Below the pieces are notes generated by a model, which saw only the letters and a program-made list of their open reading frames with translations, searched no databases and had not been told where the DNA came from. The position numbers and the translations under genes were made by a program. Below, piece by piece: positions 1 through 12,500 of a stretch of DNA of 64,000 bases (position 1 is its first letter; each line of letters begins with the position of its first letter). Origin of the DNA: Gracilariopsis chorda (lineage: Eukaryota > Rhodophyta > Florideophyceae > Gracilariales > Gracilariaceae); contig NBIV01000002.1 of the NCBI GenBank assembly GCA_003194525.1, forward strand, positions 682,001 through 746,000, given 5' to 3'.

Positions 1-1641
1 GTCATAAGTGTGTGGCACGATGCTAGGTTACATGTTTTTCTGCCATAACTCAGGAGAGAGGAGTTTGGATATGAAGTTCCACCTCAACCATTTTAGGACT
101 TCTTCCTCCTTTCGTTTCTACTTCCATGCCCCTGAACGCCCCGGCATGGCGCCACCGCCGACGCTGCTCAATACACTCTGACTTCCACCGTCCCCAGTCA
201 TGCCGCCAGCAGTGCCTACATACCTCATCTCTGCCGCATCGTCTGATGCTTAATTTGAATACAAAAACCAGCGTTTATTAAAGTGGAAAGAAATGGTGGT
301 GTAATATATTAACTCTGGTTATGCAATTAATAATCCATAGAATCCACTACAGCCAGCATAATGAGCGTTACAAGGGCATGGCCGTAACTACGAGCAACAA
401 GCACCATGGAGCCCGGATTACCTTGTACATATACGTGCGGCAGACATTTCAAAGTATGTTCGAGTGAGGGCTGCAGCTTTCATACCTTTTAATTACGGTC
501 CAAAATATCTGAAAGTATGCTTCAAATCTCGCCAACACTGTACGAAGGGTTAGTGGCGATGTTCTTGGCAGTCCCATGAGACTAAATTTGAGGTAAGAGT
601 GCTTTGTTGGAGCCAGAACCCTCTTCCGAAGCTTCATAATCTAAAGAAGGACTGTGCATATGATTGTTCCCATCAAGAATCGTCAGAAATCTCTTGCACA
701 AGCCAGGTGATTTTGAAAACTTGATATGTAGCCATATTGATGGAGGACATGGTGGTACGGGAAGTGGTGTGTAACAAAGCATGATTAGTAGTGGAGTGTT
801 TTTGTACAATACTTCTGCACTAAAGTTACAACAGTAATACTGTGAATTGATGGTTAGAACATGCCAGCTTTGCAGGTACTCTTGCAGTCTTCGTGCAGCC
901 TGATTCAATTTTGACTGTACCATGCGAAGCAGTTTACTTCTTTTTCTCCCGAATCGGAAGAACAGGGGGGTAACTGAGGACAATGAACAACAACCCCCAA
1001 TCAACCTCCACACTTTTGACACCCATTACATTTCCTCAGAGCCAGCTGCTTTCTGTACTCCTCAGTCCGTCACCCTGCTGATATCATCTTGTTTTCGGTG
1101 CCTTGGCTCATCGCTTGTCTCGTTGTGTTATAGTTTTAATATCCTCTTACGATTGCCCATGTCGTGTAGCACCTCGGTTATAAGCCACGAAATAGACCTA
1201 AAGTCTTGATCGTGCATGTTGGATGACGACCTTTGTACGGACAATAACCTAACTCAAAGTTCCTGTTGCACACTTTTGGCCACTCTGGTTCTGTTAGAGC
1301 ACTAATAGCTTGTTGTTATTATTTTTACACCTTAATCATCTTCTCTTGCTCTTTTGGCTTGTTTGGGACCTTTCATGTCTTAGTTTCTCTACTCCAGATT
1401 TTACGTAACTGCCGATCTTTTCTGATCTATGATCATTTGGCACTGTATGCCTGTGCCTGTGCTCTTGACTTACAAAAACGTTCGTATCCTAGCTTTACTC
1501 GAAAAAGGTATATTAAGGACTGTCATCATAAAGCGTTGCCGCTAGTAGCATCAAGAGGCTCACAATTAATTTGCTCCGATCATGATATGTTTCAGATCAC
1601 AAAGTCCATCCTACTTGCTTTTCTTTGTTCAGAAAAAACAT
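1..1641. other. No recognised gene
   Basis: AT-rich sequence with only short open frames on both strands. None of their translations shows a domain I recognise. I see no terminal repeats, RNA gene or satellite here. It is probably decayed intergenic or transposon-derived DNA. Confidence 0.5.
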
Positions 1642-1830
1642 TCAGTTTCTAAAAGTATCAAAGTTTATGGAATATGCTTTCAATAGTGCAGTAAAAGCAT
1701 TGTTGATGGCTTTCAAACAGTTGTCATTGCACTGAAGGTGCTTTAAAGAGCGACATCCTGGCTTACCGCATAAAAAACCAGCATAGTTCTTAATATCTTC
1801 ATCACGCTGCTTGGAACGAGCGGTCAGCAA
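1642..1830 (-). mobile_element. Relic of a retrotransposon gag zinc knuckle
   Basis: The minus-strand translation holds FLCGKPGCRSLKH. This closely matches the knuckle CFLCHKPGCRPWKN in the gag of the Ty3/gypsy fossil at 22271-26200, and both are preceded by a similar acidic and basic stretch (RDEDIKNYAG against EQMRDLKNNA). It is therefore most likely a small piece of a related Ty3/gypsy element. It is a fossil with no other element parts recognised around it, and too short to date. Confidence 0.5.
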
Positions 1831-4676
1831 AAATTACGCCCTGTCTACAAATACACATGGACATGGGTTTGTGGCACTGCAACGGGAAAATAAGTAATAA
1901 TAATTCATGCTTATTTACCGAAAATCTAAAACAAAATCTGATAGAACGATTCCGAAGTGTCTCTTGCGTGGGGTCGCTCTTTAAGCGACCCCAAAAGCGT
2001 GGAAAATTTACAAGATAGATTTTTTTGCATGTCTATATGTAGACAGGGCCTTAGTATTAACAATGTTAATGGGTTCCTAAGCAATGTCTACCGAGCTACA
2101 AGCAGGAGGGGCAGATTAAATACTGTGAAAATAAAAAGCTGTTTCAACACGCTTGACGAGGTTTAAGGCCTTTTCAAATTCGAAAGAGTTGGGCTTACGG
2201 ACTTGGAATTGAATCTTCGCTTTGAAACCACTCACAAAAGTTTCCTTTTTTCACTCAAATTCCAAACCTTTGGAACGGGCAGTTACGAAAATTAAAAGGT
2301 ACTACGGGACAGTCTTGTTTGCACCTCCTGAATACTATTGGTTTTCATATCACTGAAGACTGTGGGAACGCTTAGGCGAGAGCCGATAGCTCAAAATTGT
2401 TAACGTAGAGGCTTGGGCTCCTGTGCTAAGTGAGACTGGTGGCGGCGGCTTTGCCATTTGGTGGATACATGTGACAGCGGAGATCTTGGTTCGAACACTT
2501 TTAGGTTCATCAGAACCTTCAAGGTCTTCGGAACCAGTCGAGTTGGAACAAAACACTTTCTGATGCTGGCTGCTAGCCGGAGCGGTGCCAGGATGAGTGA
2601 TGCTCAGCACTGTGTGGAGATGAAGAAGTACAATGCCCAATGTGGCCTTCGTGAGGATTATGGCCAAGTTAGAGGCCAAGCGTACATACTTGAGATAAAT
2701 TGTTTCGCAATGGAAGTGTTCTCGGACATTGTGGTATGTGAGATTTATTAGCTTGCGCTTCTTGAACTTGCTGCTATTCCATACAATTGAAAGAAAAAAT
2801 TGGTGGTCTACGAGCACGAGTGATGGTTGTGGATCCATGAGATGACAATAGGATAACGAGCGGAGCACGAATCAGGTTGTTTGGACCTCGGATGTGGCGG
2901 CGATGTACCCCAGTTCTGCAATTGATAATACCAAGCATGACTGCTGGCACGAAGCCTATGGAAAGGAGGCTTCGTGGGTAGTCAATACTTACCCATTCAT
3001 GGGCTTATGATTCTGTTCATCTGTAGCAAAATCTGCTTCAGTATTGGTTTTGGACGATATTCTGGTAGAATTTGTTGCAAGTCCTATATGAGTATAAGAT
3101 GTCGTGTTGTTTGGTTTTGCGCAGGTAACGAATTGCTGTTACTGAGCAGGTCCCAATGCCAGACTGTCGTTGTTCGTGATGCCTGTTTGAGCCTCGACAC
3201 CGCCAATACTGACATTATCTCGTGCATTCTGTCACGCAGCACAAGATCCCAACAGTTTGCCAGAACAGATCATTATGCGTCGCGAAGAGGGTTTCAATGT
3301 CTGGTTTTCCATGGAAGTTTGCCTTTGGGTCATGTGGAAATTGACGAGGATTGACCTTGGAAAGGTGAACGGAGGCCACAGAAGCTGCTATACGTATTTG
3401 GACTGGCTACTGGTTGGGTACTCATTGGTAGTATGAGGGGTTATCTTGTAATCCTACGGTGAGGCTCTTTTTATGAACAAACAGGGGTTGTCTGTGTTAG
3501 ATTTAGTTACCATTTACCTTTGTTTGAAAATAGTTGGCTCCAGAATCAGTTCCAATGTGTCTACTTTTCCTAGTTTTGTTTTAATCAATATCATGAAGTG
3601 ATCGGTTATCCATTTTACATGTCTACCTGAACCCAAATCCGAGTTGACATCTTTTGTAAGGTACCTTTATTATGGCAGGACAACATAATTTTGTCAGAGG
3701 AGCCCAAAAAAACACGTGGACAAAATTGGCTCCGAGTTACACGTCTCCCACTATTTACAACGCTGACAAACACTTTACACGGTACAGCAATTATCAAATG
3801 GTCATGAGAGATTCCCGAGAGATCCATGATAAGTCACCGCGGGCACCCTGGGTTCATGCTAGATGATCAAAGTCCTGTATGTTGCTGATCCATACCAAGT
3901 CATGGATCAAGTCATCAGCGATGGGGAACTCACCAAGACATCAAAACACTAGATCTGGCATTAAAGCCGGTAAACCACCAACATATGGAGACCAACGACA
4001 GTGGAAAGTATAATGTCACTAACCACGGACAATTTCTCATCGACTAGTGGCAGTGGGAGAACTAGCCTAGACCCTACATATAAACTGGGATGGATGGTCC
4101 GAGCTTCACCTCCGATCATCATTATCGACTCCCAACGATTACAAGTATGGCAACTCTGTTCCTAACAGTCTGGAGATTGTGAGAACCCTACAGAGCCCCG
4201 AAATTGTATTGCTTTGTCAAGGCAGTAGAAGAAACAGGATGGATCTGCTTAAAGTTTGTGGGCAAGGCGTCCGACAACGGTCGGGTGTTCAAATGTGACA
4301 TGAAACCGCGGATGTTGCTTGAAAAGCACAGGCTTTTCATATCGATAGATTTCACGGGAGTACGAGGTGGTATGTTCCAAGTTTCGACATTAGGGTTGTG
4401 TGCTGCCGTGATGGAGAGTATATTAGACGTACTGTCTATTTTTTGGGGCTACGTGCGCTTACGTGTGGCCCGGTTCAAAATGCAGATATTGTATCATGAG
4501 TTGGCCACGTACAGCGAGAGGGGTTTTGCGTTTTGTGATCTCATCCGTCACTAGGCGTCTGTACCGGTACTTCATGGGGGGTGGTATAAGTCGAAGGCGA
4601 ATATCTTGTTTCAAGAGTCAGTCAATGACTCTGAATTCGTCTAGCTTTTCGAGTTCGGCATCCTGTGCTACGCCCC
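1831..4676. other. No recognised gene
   Basis: Several open frames of 60-170 codons occur, for example 2350-2868 minus and 4204-4554 plus. Their translations match nothing I know and overlap one another on opposite strands, as expected of chance frames. The only structured signal is a tRNA-like pair of promoter boxes at 2383-2496, listed separately. Confidence 0.45.
2383..2496 (+). repeat. tRNA-like A and B boxes, possible tRNA-derived SINE relic
   Basis: The sequence reads GATAGCTCAAAATTGTTAACG, like a tRNA D arm (A box). A possible 5-bp anticodon-like stem follows (CTTGG pairing with CTAAG), and then TTGGTTCGAACAC, a near-perfect B box. The A-to-B distance of about 100 bases is too long for a plain tRNA. 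The acceptor stem cannot be closed by eye. I read it as the head of an old tRNA-derived SINE or a decayed tRNA pseudogene. An intron-containing tRNA is possible but less likely. Confidence 0.25.
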
Positions 4677-4883
4677 ATTAGGTAGTTGACGCATTTGCAA
4701 CTTCGTAAGGATGTGAGTAAAATTACATTACAATTTTCAAAGCTGGGAATTCTGTAACATGATGTAGTCAAGTTGCTTAGTTTTGGATGCTGAAAAGTGC
4801 GGTAATAATGAAGCCAAGTGAGTAGCAACCACAGAGAATCTCGCGCTCACATGCTCTAATCGGTTTGTTCCAACTACGTCGAT

Positions 4884-5960
4884 ATTGCTTATCAAGCACC
4901 ACGAACACCTTCCGAAGCGATATCTGTTCATCTCTCACGAGCACCACATCCGTCTGATACCCTCACAACGCCATCCGCACCCATGTTCAATTCTCCACCA
5001 TCTAAAGCCTCCAAACCGCCATGAAGATTTTCAGAAAAGGGTGAATTGGTAATCGTACGAGAAGTAGTGGCAGCAAAAGCACATGTAGCACCACACGGAC
5101 AAACAAGGACCCGATTTGAAATAACTGCAGCTAAAGTAAACGCAGGAAAATGGGTTAAAAACGCCGTGAAATGGAAATCTGTGCCAAAAAGATACAAAAA
5201 CATTACAAGAACGTTACGATAAGAACAAAGTTATAGAATAGAAATGAGTGGACTCGGAGGTGAAGGGGAAAAATTAGAAGAATAGCTCTGCATGATGAAG
5301 GTTCGTCATGGCTTGGCTAGATGTAAAGGAGAGAAGAAACGAAACAAGGTGGAGCTTGATAAGAAAAAGGAACGACTTGTGCTCTCATACGACAGCGTGC
5401 TACACGTCGCAAAAAGGCGAAGGAAGTAGAGATGTAGGTGGAAACGTCAATAAAGAGCGCTTGTTGAAAAGAAGCCTAACGTGAACTCTCGGTTTTTGTC
5501 GCTCAAGGACCAGGCTTCATCGTTCACAGCAGCAATATGGCGGGGAGACTTTAGACGTTTGCCTTCAGAAGAGGAGAAGCTGACACTCGAGAGAGAACGA
5601 TTTGGAGCATAACAGAAAGCAAAAGTTGAAGGCCGAGAAGAGCGTTTACGAGAAAAGCGTGAAGCACAGAAGCTAGAGTCGCAAACGTTCCATCTTATGA
5701 TGGATGCATAAGCAGAATTAAGAATGCTGATAATTCTGCAATCGATTCTCCTAGCACATCTGCACTGCCGCAAACAGCACCGTCAGCTTCCGTGGACCAC
5801 AGCTTCTCTGGGAAGAATGAATCTCGTACGTTAATATCTGGTAGCCCTCGCTCACTGCAGACTTTGCGTTCGCCGCCTGACGCGTCTCATCATATTAGTG
5901 CGCTTCATTGCTGTCTTTCGAGGCCAGGTAGGGCTGTAAGGATGGAGTTGTACAATCGAA
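4884..5960 (+). pseudogene. Harbinger-1A Myb-like accessory gene, decayed
   Basis: It corresponds to the minus-strand gene 47536-46440 of the second copy. Shared blocks include the start region (TATCAAGCACC), the stretch encoding FENLHG and EMRENLS-like residues, the KAHVAP block, and the downstream SGKNESRTL and SGSPRSL blocks (5809-5860). The original ATG is lost (TTG in its place) and the frame is broken repeatedly. In active Harbinger elements the Myb-like protein binds subterminal DNA and brings the transposase to the nucleus. This copy can no longer do so. Confidence 0.65.
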
Positions 5961-6029
5961 GAACTTCGATACTTGATTCCCGTGGAAGCAAGTGCGCAAT
6001 TCATAAGAAGAAGTGCATTAGGATGAAGG

Positions 6030-6673
6030 GACCCAACAGGAGCCTGCAGAACTATCATTTTCCTACGAAAATCTGTAACGCCTACAGTACAACTTGACTT
6101 CTTTAAACATTCACTCCACTGTTATGCGTCCGGTAGCCATCCATACATTGTAAGAGTTGTGTCGTCACTGAGCTCCTACCCTTGCGCGAGAACATGTAGA
6201 AAGTCTCTCTCGTTGTATCTGCAGGACTTTTTTTCGTGTATCATCAACGTAGATTCCAGCTGTTGTTCTATATCTGACATAAAGTATGGACTCTAGTCAT
6301 GTCGATGGCCTCTCACAGGGCCGTGCGCATGCATGATGATGCCATCCGGCGTAGTCACAGCTTGAAACTTTAAAGCATGTAACCTTTTGTGCCCATTTTA
6401 AACTACAGTTTTTAGCCCATCGTCGCTCGGTTTGGCAATCTTTAGCACAGTTTCATGCATGACCCCAATGTTTTCTAAAGACTTTGTTTCTCGTTTACTG
6501 AATTTGCCCCTCTTTCGGCGTTCTGGGCGATATAACTGGAATGCAAAAGACAAGCTAAAGGTATTTCGTAGTCATTGAGAAAAATTTCTACAGCTTCCCA
6601 GAACGTCTCACTCAATTGTGACGCATGTTTCCAAAAGAATACTTCACAATCCGTCCATCGATATGGCGAAGCC
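6030..6673 (-). pseudogene. Harbinger-1A transposase, C-terminal part
   Basis: The minus strand matches 45670-46440 of the second copy, including the stretch that there encodes the block ARPGDDGLQ, and the APIGSL and CFYEN blocks near the end. This is the half of the DDE_Tnp_4 nuclease downstream of the LTR insertion. Stops and small indels break the frame. The break at 6669-6673 is the target-site duplication AAGCC. Confidence 0.6.
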
Positions 6674-7497
6674 TGTGGTGCAATGCCCCAAAGGGAAAAA
6701 CACCGAAAGACGTTTGGGATCTTCCTCTCACGAGGTGAACCCAGTTGGGTAGAGCCCTCCCAGAGGTGTCACGGCAAAGCCGGTTTGTAAGACCAGGGAC
6801 ACCTGTCGCGATTCGCGCAGGGAGGTGAAGGCGAAGAATCGGTATCCGCGTGAGCGGGGTATGATCCTCAGTAGAGGTATGTTTCCACGTAAGTGGGGGT
6901 GTGTGAGCGGATGCGCACACGAGGGCCGCGGATAGCGGGAGGTGCTACCCTAAAAAGGGGAAAAAGGAAGGGCGAAGAGGAAAAAAAGAGGGCGAAGTGA
7001 GTCGCGAGAGCGACGGGGACGAACGGCGATGCCGGTAAAAATATCCCTATACAGGGCAAAACACCAATATGATTGGAACGATTATACTCCCAGTGATGGG
7101 TCCCTTTAGATGTGCAAGGGGGTTAGATGTCCCGTGGTTTACGGCGATTCCCTAGAAGGAGGAGTAGAGTACGCGCGCAAGCGGCAACAACTAGAGCCAG
7201 TTCCCCAGGTTGGGGTCCCTTGTTGGGGAAGGTTTACTGGTGCGACGGCAGTGCGCCGTCGCACTAAGTACTAGCTTCCCAGAAATGGGTGTGAAAATAA
7301 TAAATAATATTAACTAAAATACTCCACATTTCGTGGCAACATCCACTACTGTGGCCAACCGCCAATTGACCCAAAACCGTGTCCCACGTGTCCATATCCA
7401 CCATAGTGGGGCGTAGTTCATATACACACTACACAACCGATAATATCGGGAAACCGTTCAGGTACCAAGAATCCCTCCCTGAGGGCGTTGCACTTCA
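6674..7497. mobile_element. Solo LTR (family B), 824 bp
   Basis: It begins TGTGGTGCAATGCCC and ends GGGCGTTGCACTTCA, an imperfect inverted TG...CA terminus (12 of 15 matching). It is flanked by the direct 5-bp duplication AAGCC (6669-6673 and 7498-7502). The second Harbinger-1 copy has the unoccupied site (near 45673-45680), with a single GGCTT in the minus-sense reading, which proves the insertion boundary. The near-identical copy at 21446-22270 differs at about 15 places by eye. The family was therefore active well after the Harbinger copies decayed. No coding capacity. It is a remnant of a retrotransposon whose internal part is absent here. Confidence 0.85.
7240..7264. repeat. Perfect 10-bp hairpin inside LTR B
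   Basis: GTGCGACGGC, a 5-base loop AGTGC, then GCCGTCGCAC form a perfect stem. Just upstream TTCCCCA (7201-7207) pairs with TGGGGAA (7224-7230). Both stems are kept in the second LTR copy (22013-22037). They could be transcript-level structures near the 3' processing region of the LTR, but function is unproven. Confidence 0.6.
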
Positions 7498-7771
7498 AAG
7501 CCATCCTACTTAAAGTTACACAAGTCGTTAAGAGTGTAGTTGTTCGGTATCTGTTGCGCTCTGTTGCGTACTCCATTGCACTAGTTACTACTGCTGGGCG
7601 TTTTAGAACGTCTGCGTTTAGGAATCTGAAGTGCAACAGACAATCCTGATCTGTCAAACTACTAAATACGCATTGAAAAGTAGTATAGGAGATTATCCGG
7701 CTTCGCAAGTCAGCTCTATGACATTTGTTGTAAAAGCACTGAAACTGATCGTACGAATGAATTGAGTACAT
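7498..7771 (-). pseudogene. Harbinger-1A transposase, N-terminal part
   Basis: The minus-strand translation contains SSLTDQDCLLHFRFLNADVL, which matches SSLTDQSCPSHFKFLKPDVL of the copy at 45405-46472. This is the helical region that precedes the DDE core in PIF/Harbinger transposases. It was one gene with 6030-6673 before the LTR insertion. The pieces now have broken frames. Confidence 0.65.
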
Positions 7772-8089
7772 AGAAGGAATGGCAAAGGTGTGCTGAAGAC
7801 ATCTTATGAGTCTCCTGGTTATAGCCTTTCATTGTTTTTTGCGAGTGTGTGACGATTTCTCTATGTCGTTGAAAGGGCAGCACTTGGAGTGTATGTTGAG
7901 TCTCATGCTTTGTCAAGATGAAAAAGATACGTGGGAAGCTACCTATATGTAGCGTTAAAACTTTTAAAGCTGAGTATTACACGGCGTAATATCGTGTGAG
8001 CCGATTCTCGTTACAGAACTCTTTACTATGAAATTAGTGAAGAAATAACGAAGTGCTACAGAATCTTTGTTTGCCTAAATTCACTGTTC

Positions 8090-9500
8090 TTTTGCGTTTG
8101 GGTATGGCTGTGCTGGTAGTGTAGAAGGTGGGATGGGGTATGCTTGGTTATGGTGATTAAGGTTGAGGACGCTTTGAAATTACGAAAAGCAGCAGTCGTT
8201 TTGCAGACAGGTTCTGTTGAGAGAGAGTAACGTTTGGAGTTTTTGGGCCAGATATGTCCCAGGTGACTGTTGTGCCTACTTGATGGATGTGCTGGGTTCT
8301 GTTGCGGGGTTTTTGTTATCCTCTTGCTTCGCATGCATCCGCTACAGGTAGGCCGTGCCAATGTACATTTGAAAATTGGTGGAAGGCTGAGCAAATCAAC
8401 CTTTGCCATGTTCTGGAGGGTACGCATGTGCAGATGGTTGTATTGTAAATGTAATTTGTGGAAACCTGCTGCCACCTGACATCGCAGTTTGTGTTTAGTA
8501 TGTGCGGGGTATATTGCGTTCTGGTTTTTTGAGTTAGTTTTGCTTGTTCTTTGTTTTTCTGGTCTGGTTTTCTCGTTCAACTACAGAATACTGGGTCAAC
8601 ATCGCAAGGAAGGCATGTGTCGATGTAATGCTTGATAGTGCGCGTTGCCTTGGCATTGAATGTGTCGCTTGTGGCGGTGGCGTCTAAATAATGGCAGTGA
8701 CCGTTCCATTTGGCGGTGGAAACGATTGTAACGGTAGTTCTCTTAACTACCGAAGCCTTTCTAGGAGTAAATACCATGGCGTCGTACTTCCGAAGGGTGT
8801 CTGGACCAATATCAACGTACTATTGATTCGTTCGAGAACCAGTGCTGATAATGATATTTCGGTGTTTCGATCAGTCGTAAGAGTGATGGCTTCCATCTGG
8901 TAGATAGGAATTTGTGATGCCTCGACGGGAGTGATTTATAAAAGGCGATGCTTAGTGGTTATAATCGTTAGTGGAATAGATATGTCAGAGTGATGTGCAC
9001 TGGATTGAGCAAGAACTTACCATCGCCGTTAAGGGCGTCTGCGTTAGCGGATTTTGCGCCTTGCAGTGTCTATTTGGCCCGCATTAGTTGAGCAGTAATG
9101 TTTGCAGTTGCATCGATAATTGTAAGATTTGCTTGGCTTGTGGTCGCCCTTCCGAATCTCTTAGAGATTTATTGAGAATGGTTCTTCTTCTGGTTGCAAC
9201 CATGGCTTTGGGAAGTTAAATTTTCTGCAAGGCGCAGCAAGATCGTGTTCATGTTAGCCATTGTGGTTTTCATTGTAGACATTTTTGACAGCATTTGTGC
9301 AAACATTTTGCTGGTGTAACCTTCTTCGAGTGTTGGCAAGCGTTATGGGTCGATGTCCGGGATATTCTGGGAGACCGGGTTGATTGAGAAGGACTGGTAG
9401 GCCTTGAGGGTCCGTTTTAATCTCGTCACGAATTCCGAGGTGTTGTTTGCAAGCAGTTTGACGGTTCTACCAGAAACCGGATTCTTACTAGCTGTAAGCC
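8090..9500 (-). mobile_element. Gag-like or accessory-protein fossil, unclassified
   Basis: One minus-strand frame reads protein-like for several hundred bases. It has a Lys/Arg-rich helical start (block VTRLKRTLKAYQSF), then a Met-rich amphipathic stretch (MFAQMLSKMSTMKTTMANMN), then a Pro/Gln/His-rich end toward 8090. The plus strand is strongly T/G-biased, as expected if minus was coding. It resembles retrotransposon gag in composition, but no zinc knuckle or RT is seen. It is broken, with several breaks, and clearly old. A decayed host gene is the alternative. Confidence 0.3.
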
Positions 9501-12500
9501 CAAGCTATTTGTACTAAGTGGCACCTGATTCGTGTAGCAGAGCTTGATGGCGGCGCTGATTATCCAAGTATGAATGAAGCTCTTCATCTTCATTATAATG
9601 GTTTGTTGTAGCATATACCGCCGGTTGGTTGATGTCAGGGAAGGATGAAATATCGAACAATGTCTTCAGGTAGCAGACTATGTTCACCAAGCGTTACTGA
9701 ACAGCGAATCGGGTATATGGGTTTCAGCTTCGTCTGATATGCTTTTATTGGTTAGGGCACAACTAGAAAAATATAATTACGATTTTAATTTGGGTTTGCG
9801 GGTGATCTAAGTGTTGAGGACCTTGAAATATCCATTTATACCGAGATCGTGAGACAGTGAAGCATACCGTTGCCTGAACCTGGATTTTGTGATTTTCTTC
9901 AAGTTTGCACTTATGGAGTCCTATGTGCATGAGGCAGCGTTTTGAAAAATGGTTTATAATTGATGTGTTGCCGAAATCTGTGTGTAAGTATGTGCCAGAC
10001 CGGCTGCTGCCGCTTGTGTAGATCTGATGTTGCTAAAAATTGTTAAAAAAGTCTATTTTCTGTTTGCGTCTCTTTGAATACGTGCTGCGCGCTTTTGTTG
10101 CCACTGGGAAAGGGTGAATAGCTTTAGAGGCGTAATGTTGATTGTGCGGGCGTTCGTCTAGCAATCGTCTACGTAAAACAGCTGATCAGGTCTTCTCTGT
10201 CCGTAGGCCTGGCCCATAACCTCTAGAAATGCTTAAGAAAGAGCCAGCCGATAAAACTTAGCTACGAACCTTTGGTTTCTGAGATAAAGGAGCGTGGTCG
10301 AACTGTGTATGCCACGGGCCGGCTATGTTTGAGAAAAAAAGAAAAAGTAATCTGCAAAGCGCTAGTATCACTGTACTCATTGGGAGCTCTTCTTTTCACA
10401 CCAAAAAGAACTGCGACGGGTACTAATATGTATTCTAACTTTTGATCCACTTAGTGGAGACAGAACAGACAGAACTGAATCTTATCAGTTTATAATTTAG
10501 TAGACTATGACTACTTCGCCTAGTTGTTTGACTTTCCAAGAACCTGGGCCTTCAACTAGGGCCCCCTAAAACTCACATTATGGTAGATGATGCGATGTTA
10601 CAGGAATAGACCTGGGTGCCGCGCTTTATAGTGGCCGTGGACTTCGCAGACAAGATTTTAGAAAAACTGATTTCCGAGAATTTGAGTTCTCAGGAACCCG
10701 AAGACCTCAAATCAGAGAAGCGCATTTTTGAGGTCAAAATTCAGTAGAACGGTTTTGCGTGCTACAAAGCCAGAAATCAGAAAATCAAGTTACGAGAAGT
10801 TGAAAATAATAAAATTGAACCCGACCAAAAAGCTGAAACTGAATACTCCCACCCTTTCTCCCCAGTAACGTTCAGATAATAGTTAATGGAAGAGTGGATA
10901 CAACCTTTTTTGTTGAGCTCTAGCAGAAACTGTGAGCTTTGCGAGGGCAGTGGCACCTGGTTGAATGAAACGAAGAAGCATATCCGACTTTATCTATTGC
11001 TTTCGACGTTGACTGGGCAAAACGGGCTCGTTTTGGGCATAATCATTCGTGGCGTCACCATAGCAAAAAGGAGTGGGACGTGGTGTGGGAATTTTTTTGG
11101 TTGGCCCCTCGGATGATCCTCAGAGATACTTCAAATGCCCTCATTGAACTCTTAGTTCCGGAGCAGAAAAGGCTTTCCGTTTGGGTCTTAATTGTTGTGT
11201 TGCGCAAAAGATCGGGAGAGCCAGTGTCTGAACAACTTTGTGAGAACAAAATACGTTACTTGCAACTAGATTGTCTTGCTTCGTTGCAAATTCACGACCT
11301 CAGGTGAGATGCATGATTCTCGATCGGATTGGTATCTTTTGAGCAGAGCGCTGCTCGCTTACTCGATTGCAAATAGCAATCGAACGAGAGCAGGATAGAA
11401 AAACACGCGAAGGAGTACAATCGATTTGCAAAGTAAGCCAATGCGACTGTCAGAGCGCAGGGACAGGGAGAGTATTGGTGGCTAGATACTAGTCTATCCA
11501 AGTGAAGGAGCGATTTATGCGAAACGGGTAACTGGCGTTTCAGCTCAGGCAAGAAAAGTAGAACTGCGGTTCTTGTCTGAGCACAGATATCTTTTCCAGG
11601 ACCATCGTTGGAATGGTACGTATGAGAGAAATATTGTACCAGAAGACGGTCCATTTCGTCCAGACTTGCCACTTTGTGATCTTCTTTACAACAGTCTCAA
11701 AATAGATCCATAAGTTGTGAATATTGTTTTTGCATCGCAGGAGTCAACGAGGCCAACGCTAGCTCAAACCTGTCTTGAGAAGAAGTCTGCAGGGTTTATT
11801 TCAGAATCAAACAAGATTGGTAAGACCTTGAGCTTCCCAGCTAATAAATTGGCAGAAAATCACTGGCTGACTCGTTGCGACGATGGCGCAGAAGTGTTTC
11901 CTTTTCCAAGGAGATGATACAAGACTTGAGAATGGAGAAAAACGGAGACTCTGGTTTCCCTGGGACGCACTTGCATACAAAAAGAATAAGACCAAGAGTT
12001 ACGGCTTTTAAAACATTTATTGGGTTAAGCGCTTCCCAACTGAAAAGAGCAGAACCACAATTCTGAAAATCAGAGGGCGGATCTTCAAACATTTTGAGAC
12101 ATAAAAGTCATAAAATCAGAACGAAGAAAGTCGCGGCTGGTACTACTGATAAGACCTGGGCATGGTGACATAGCTTCCACTTCCAGTAGAGGGCTGTATG
12201 AACCAAAGCACTGGCGTCACTTTATACCATAAACGCCACGTGAGGGGCTTTCATGTCACCATTAAGCAGCAGGACAAAAACCATGAGGCTTTGCAGCTCA
12301 TCTTCGACCAACGGTGGCCCCAAAAAAACCGGACTCTTCCCCTTTAGCGTGTTATAACTTCCATGAAGCATGCAATAACTGGCCTCCTTAGCAACAATAA
12401 CCAATACCAGCACCCCAACAGCAACTCCAATAACTTTCCAGTGCAAACCTTCTGCGTCTGGAGATACTTGATATCGTCGATAACTCCCCAAAATTTGTCC

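Larger units (their letters stand above)
4677..8086 (-). mobile_element. PIF/Harbinger element, copy A (Harbinger-1), decayed
   Basis: This is the inverted, diverged partner of the copy at 45095-47743. Homology starts at ATTAGGTAGTTGACGC on the left and ends near CTAAATTCAC on the right. It has two genes pointing toward each other: a Myb-like accessory gene on plus (about 4884-5960), and a DDE transposase on minus (about 7771-6030). The transposase is interrupted by an LTR at 6674-7497. Both frames carry many stops and shifts relative to the other copy. Identity to the second copy looks like three quarters or so by eye, so this is an old insertion. Exact termini and TIRs could not be fixed. 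Confidence 0.75.

Noticed and set aside
6612-7059. Minus-strand frames shared by both LTR B copies (block TPPLTWKHTS and block PCIGIFLPASPFVP)
   Set aside because: They recur only because the two LTR copies are about 98 percent identical. Composition is low-complexity and they lie wholly or mostly in a non-coding terminal repeat.
8056-8580. 174-codon minus frame as an independent host gene
   Set aside because: It begins in a longer decayed minus-strand tract that continues to about 9500 and has gag-like composition; it was folded into that fossil.
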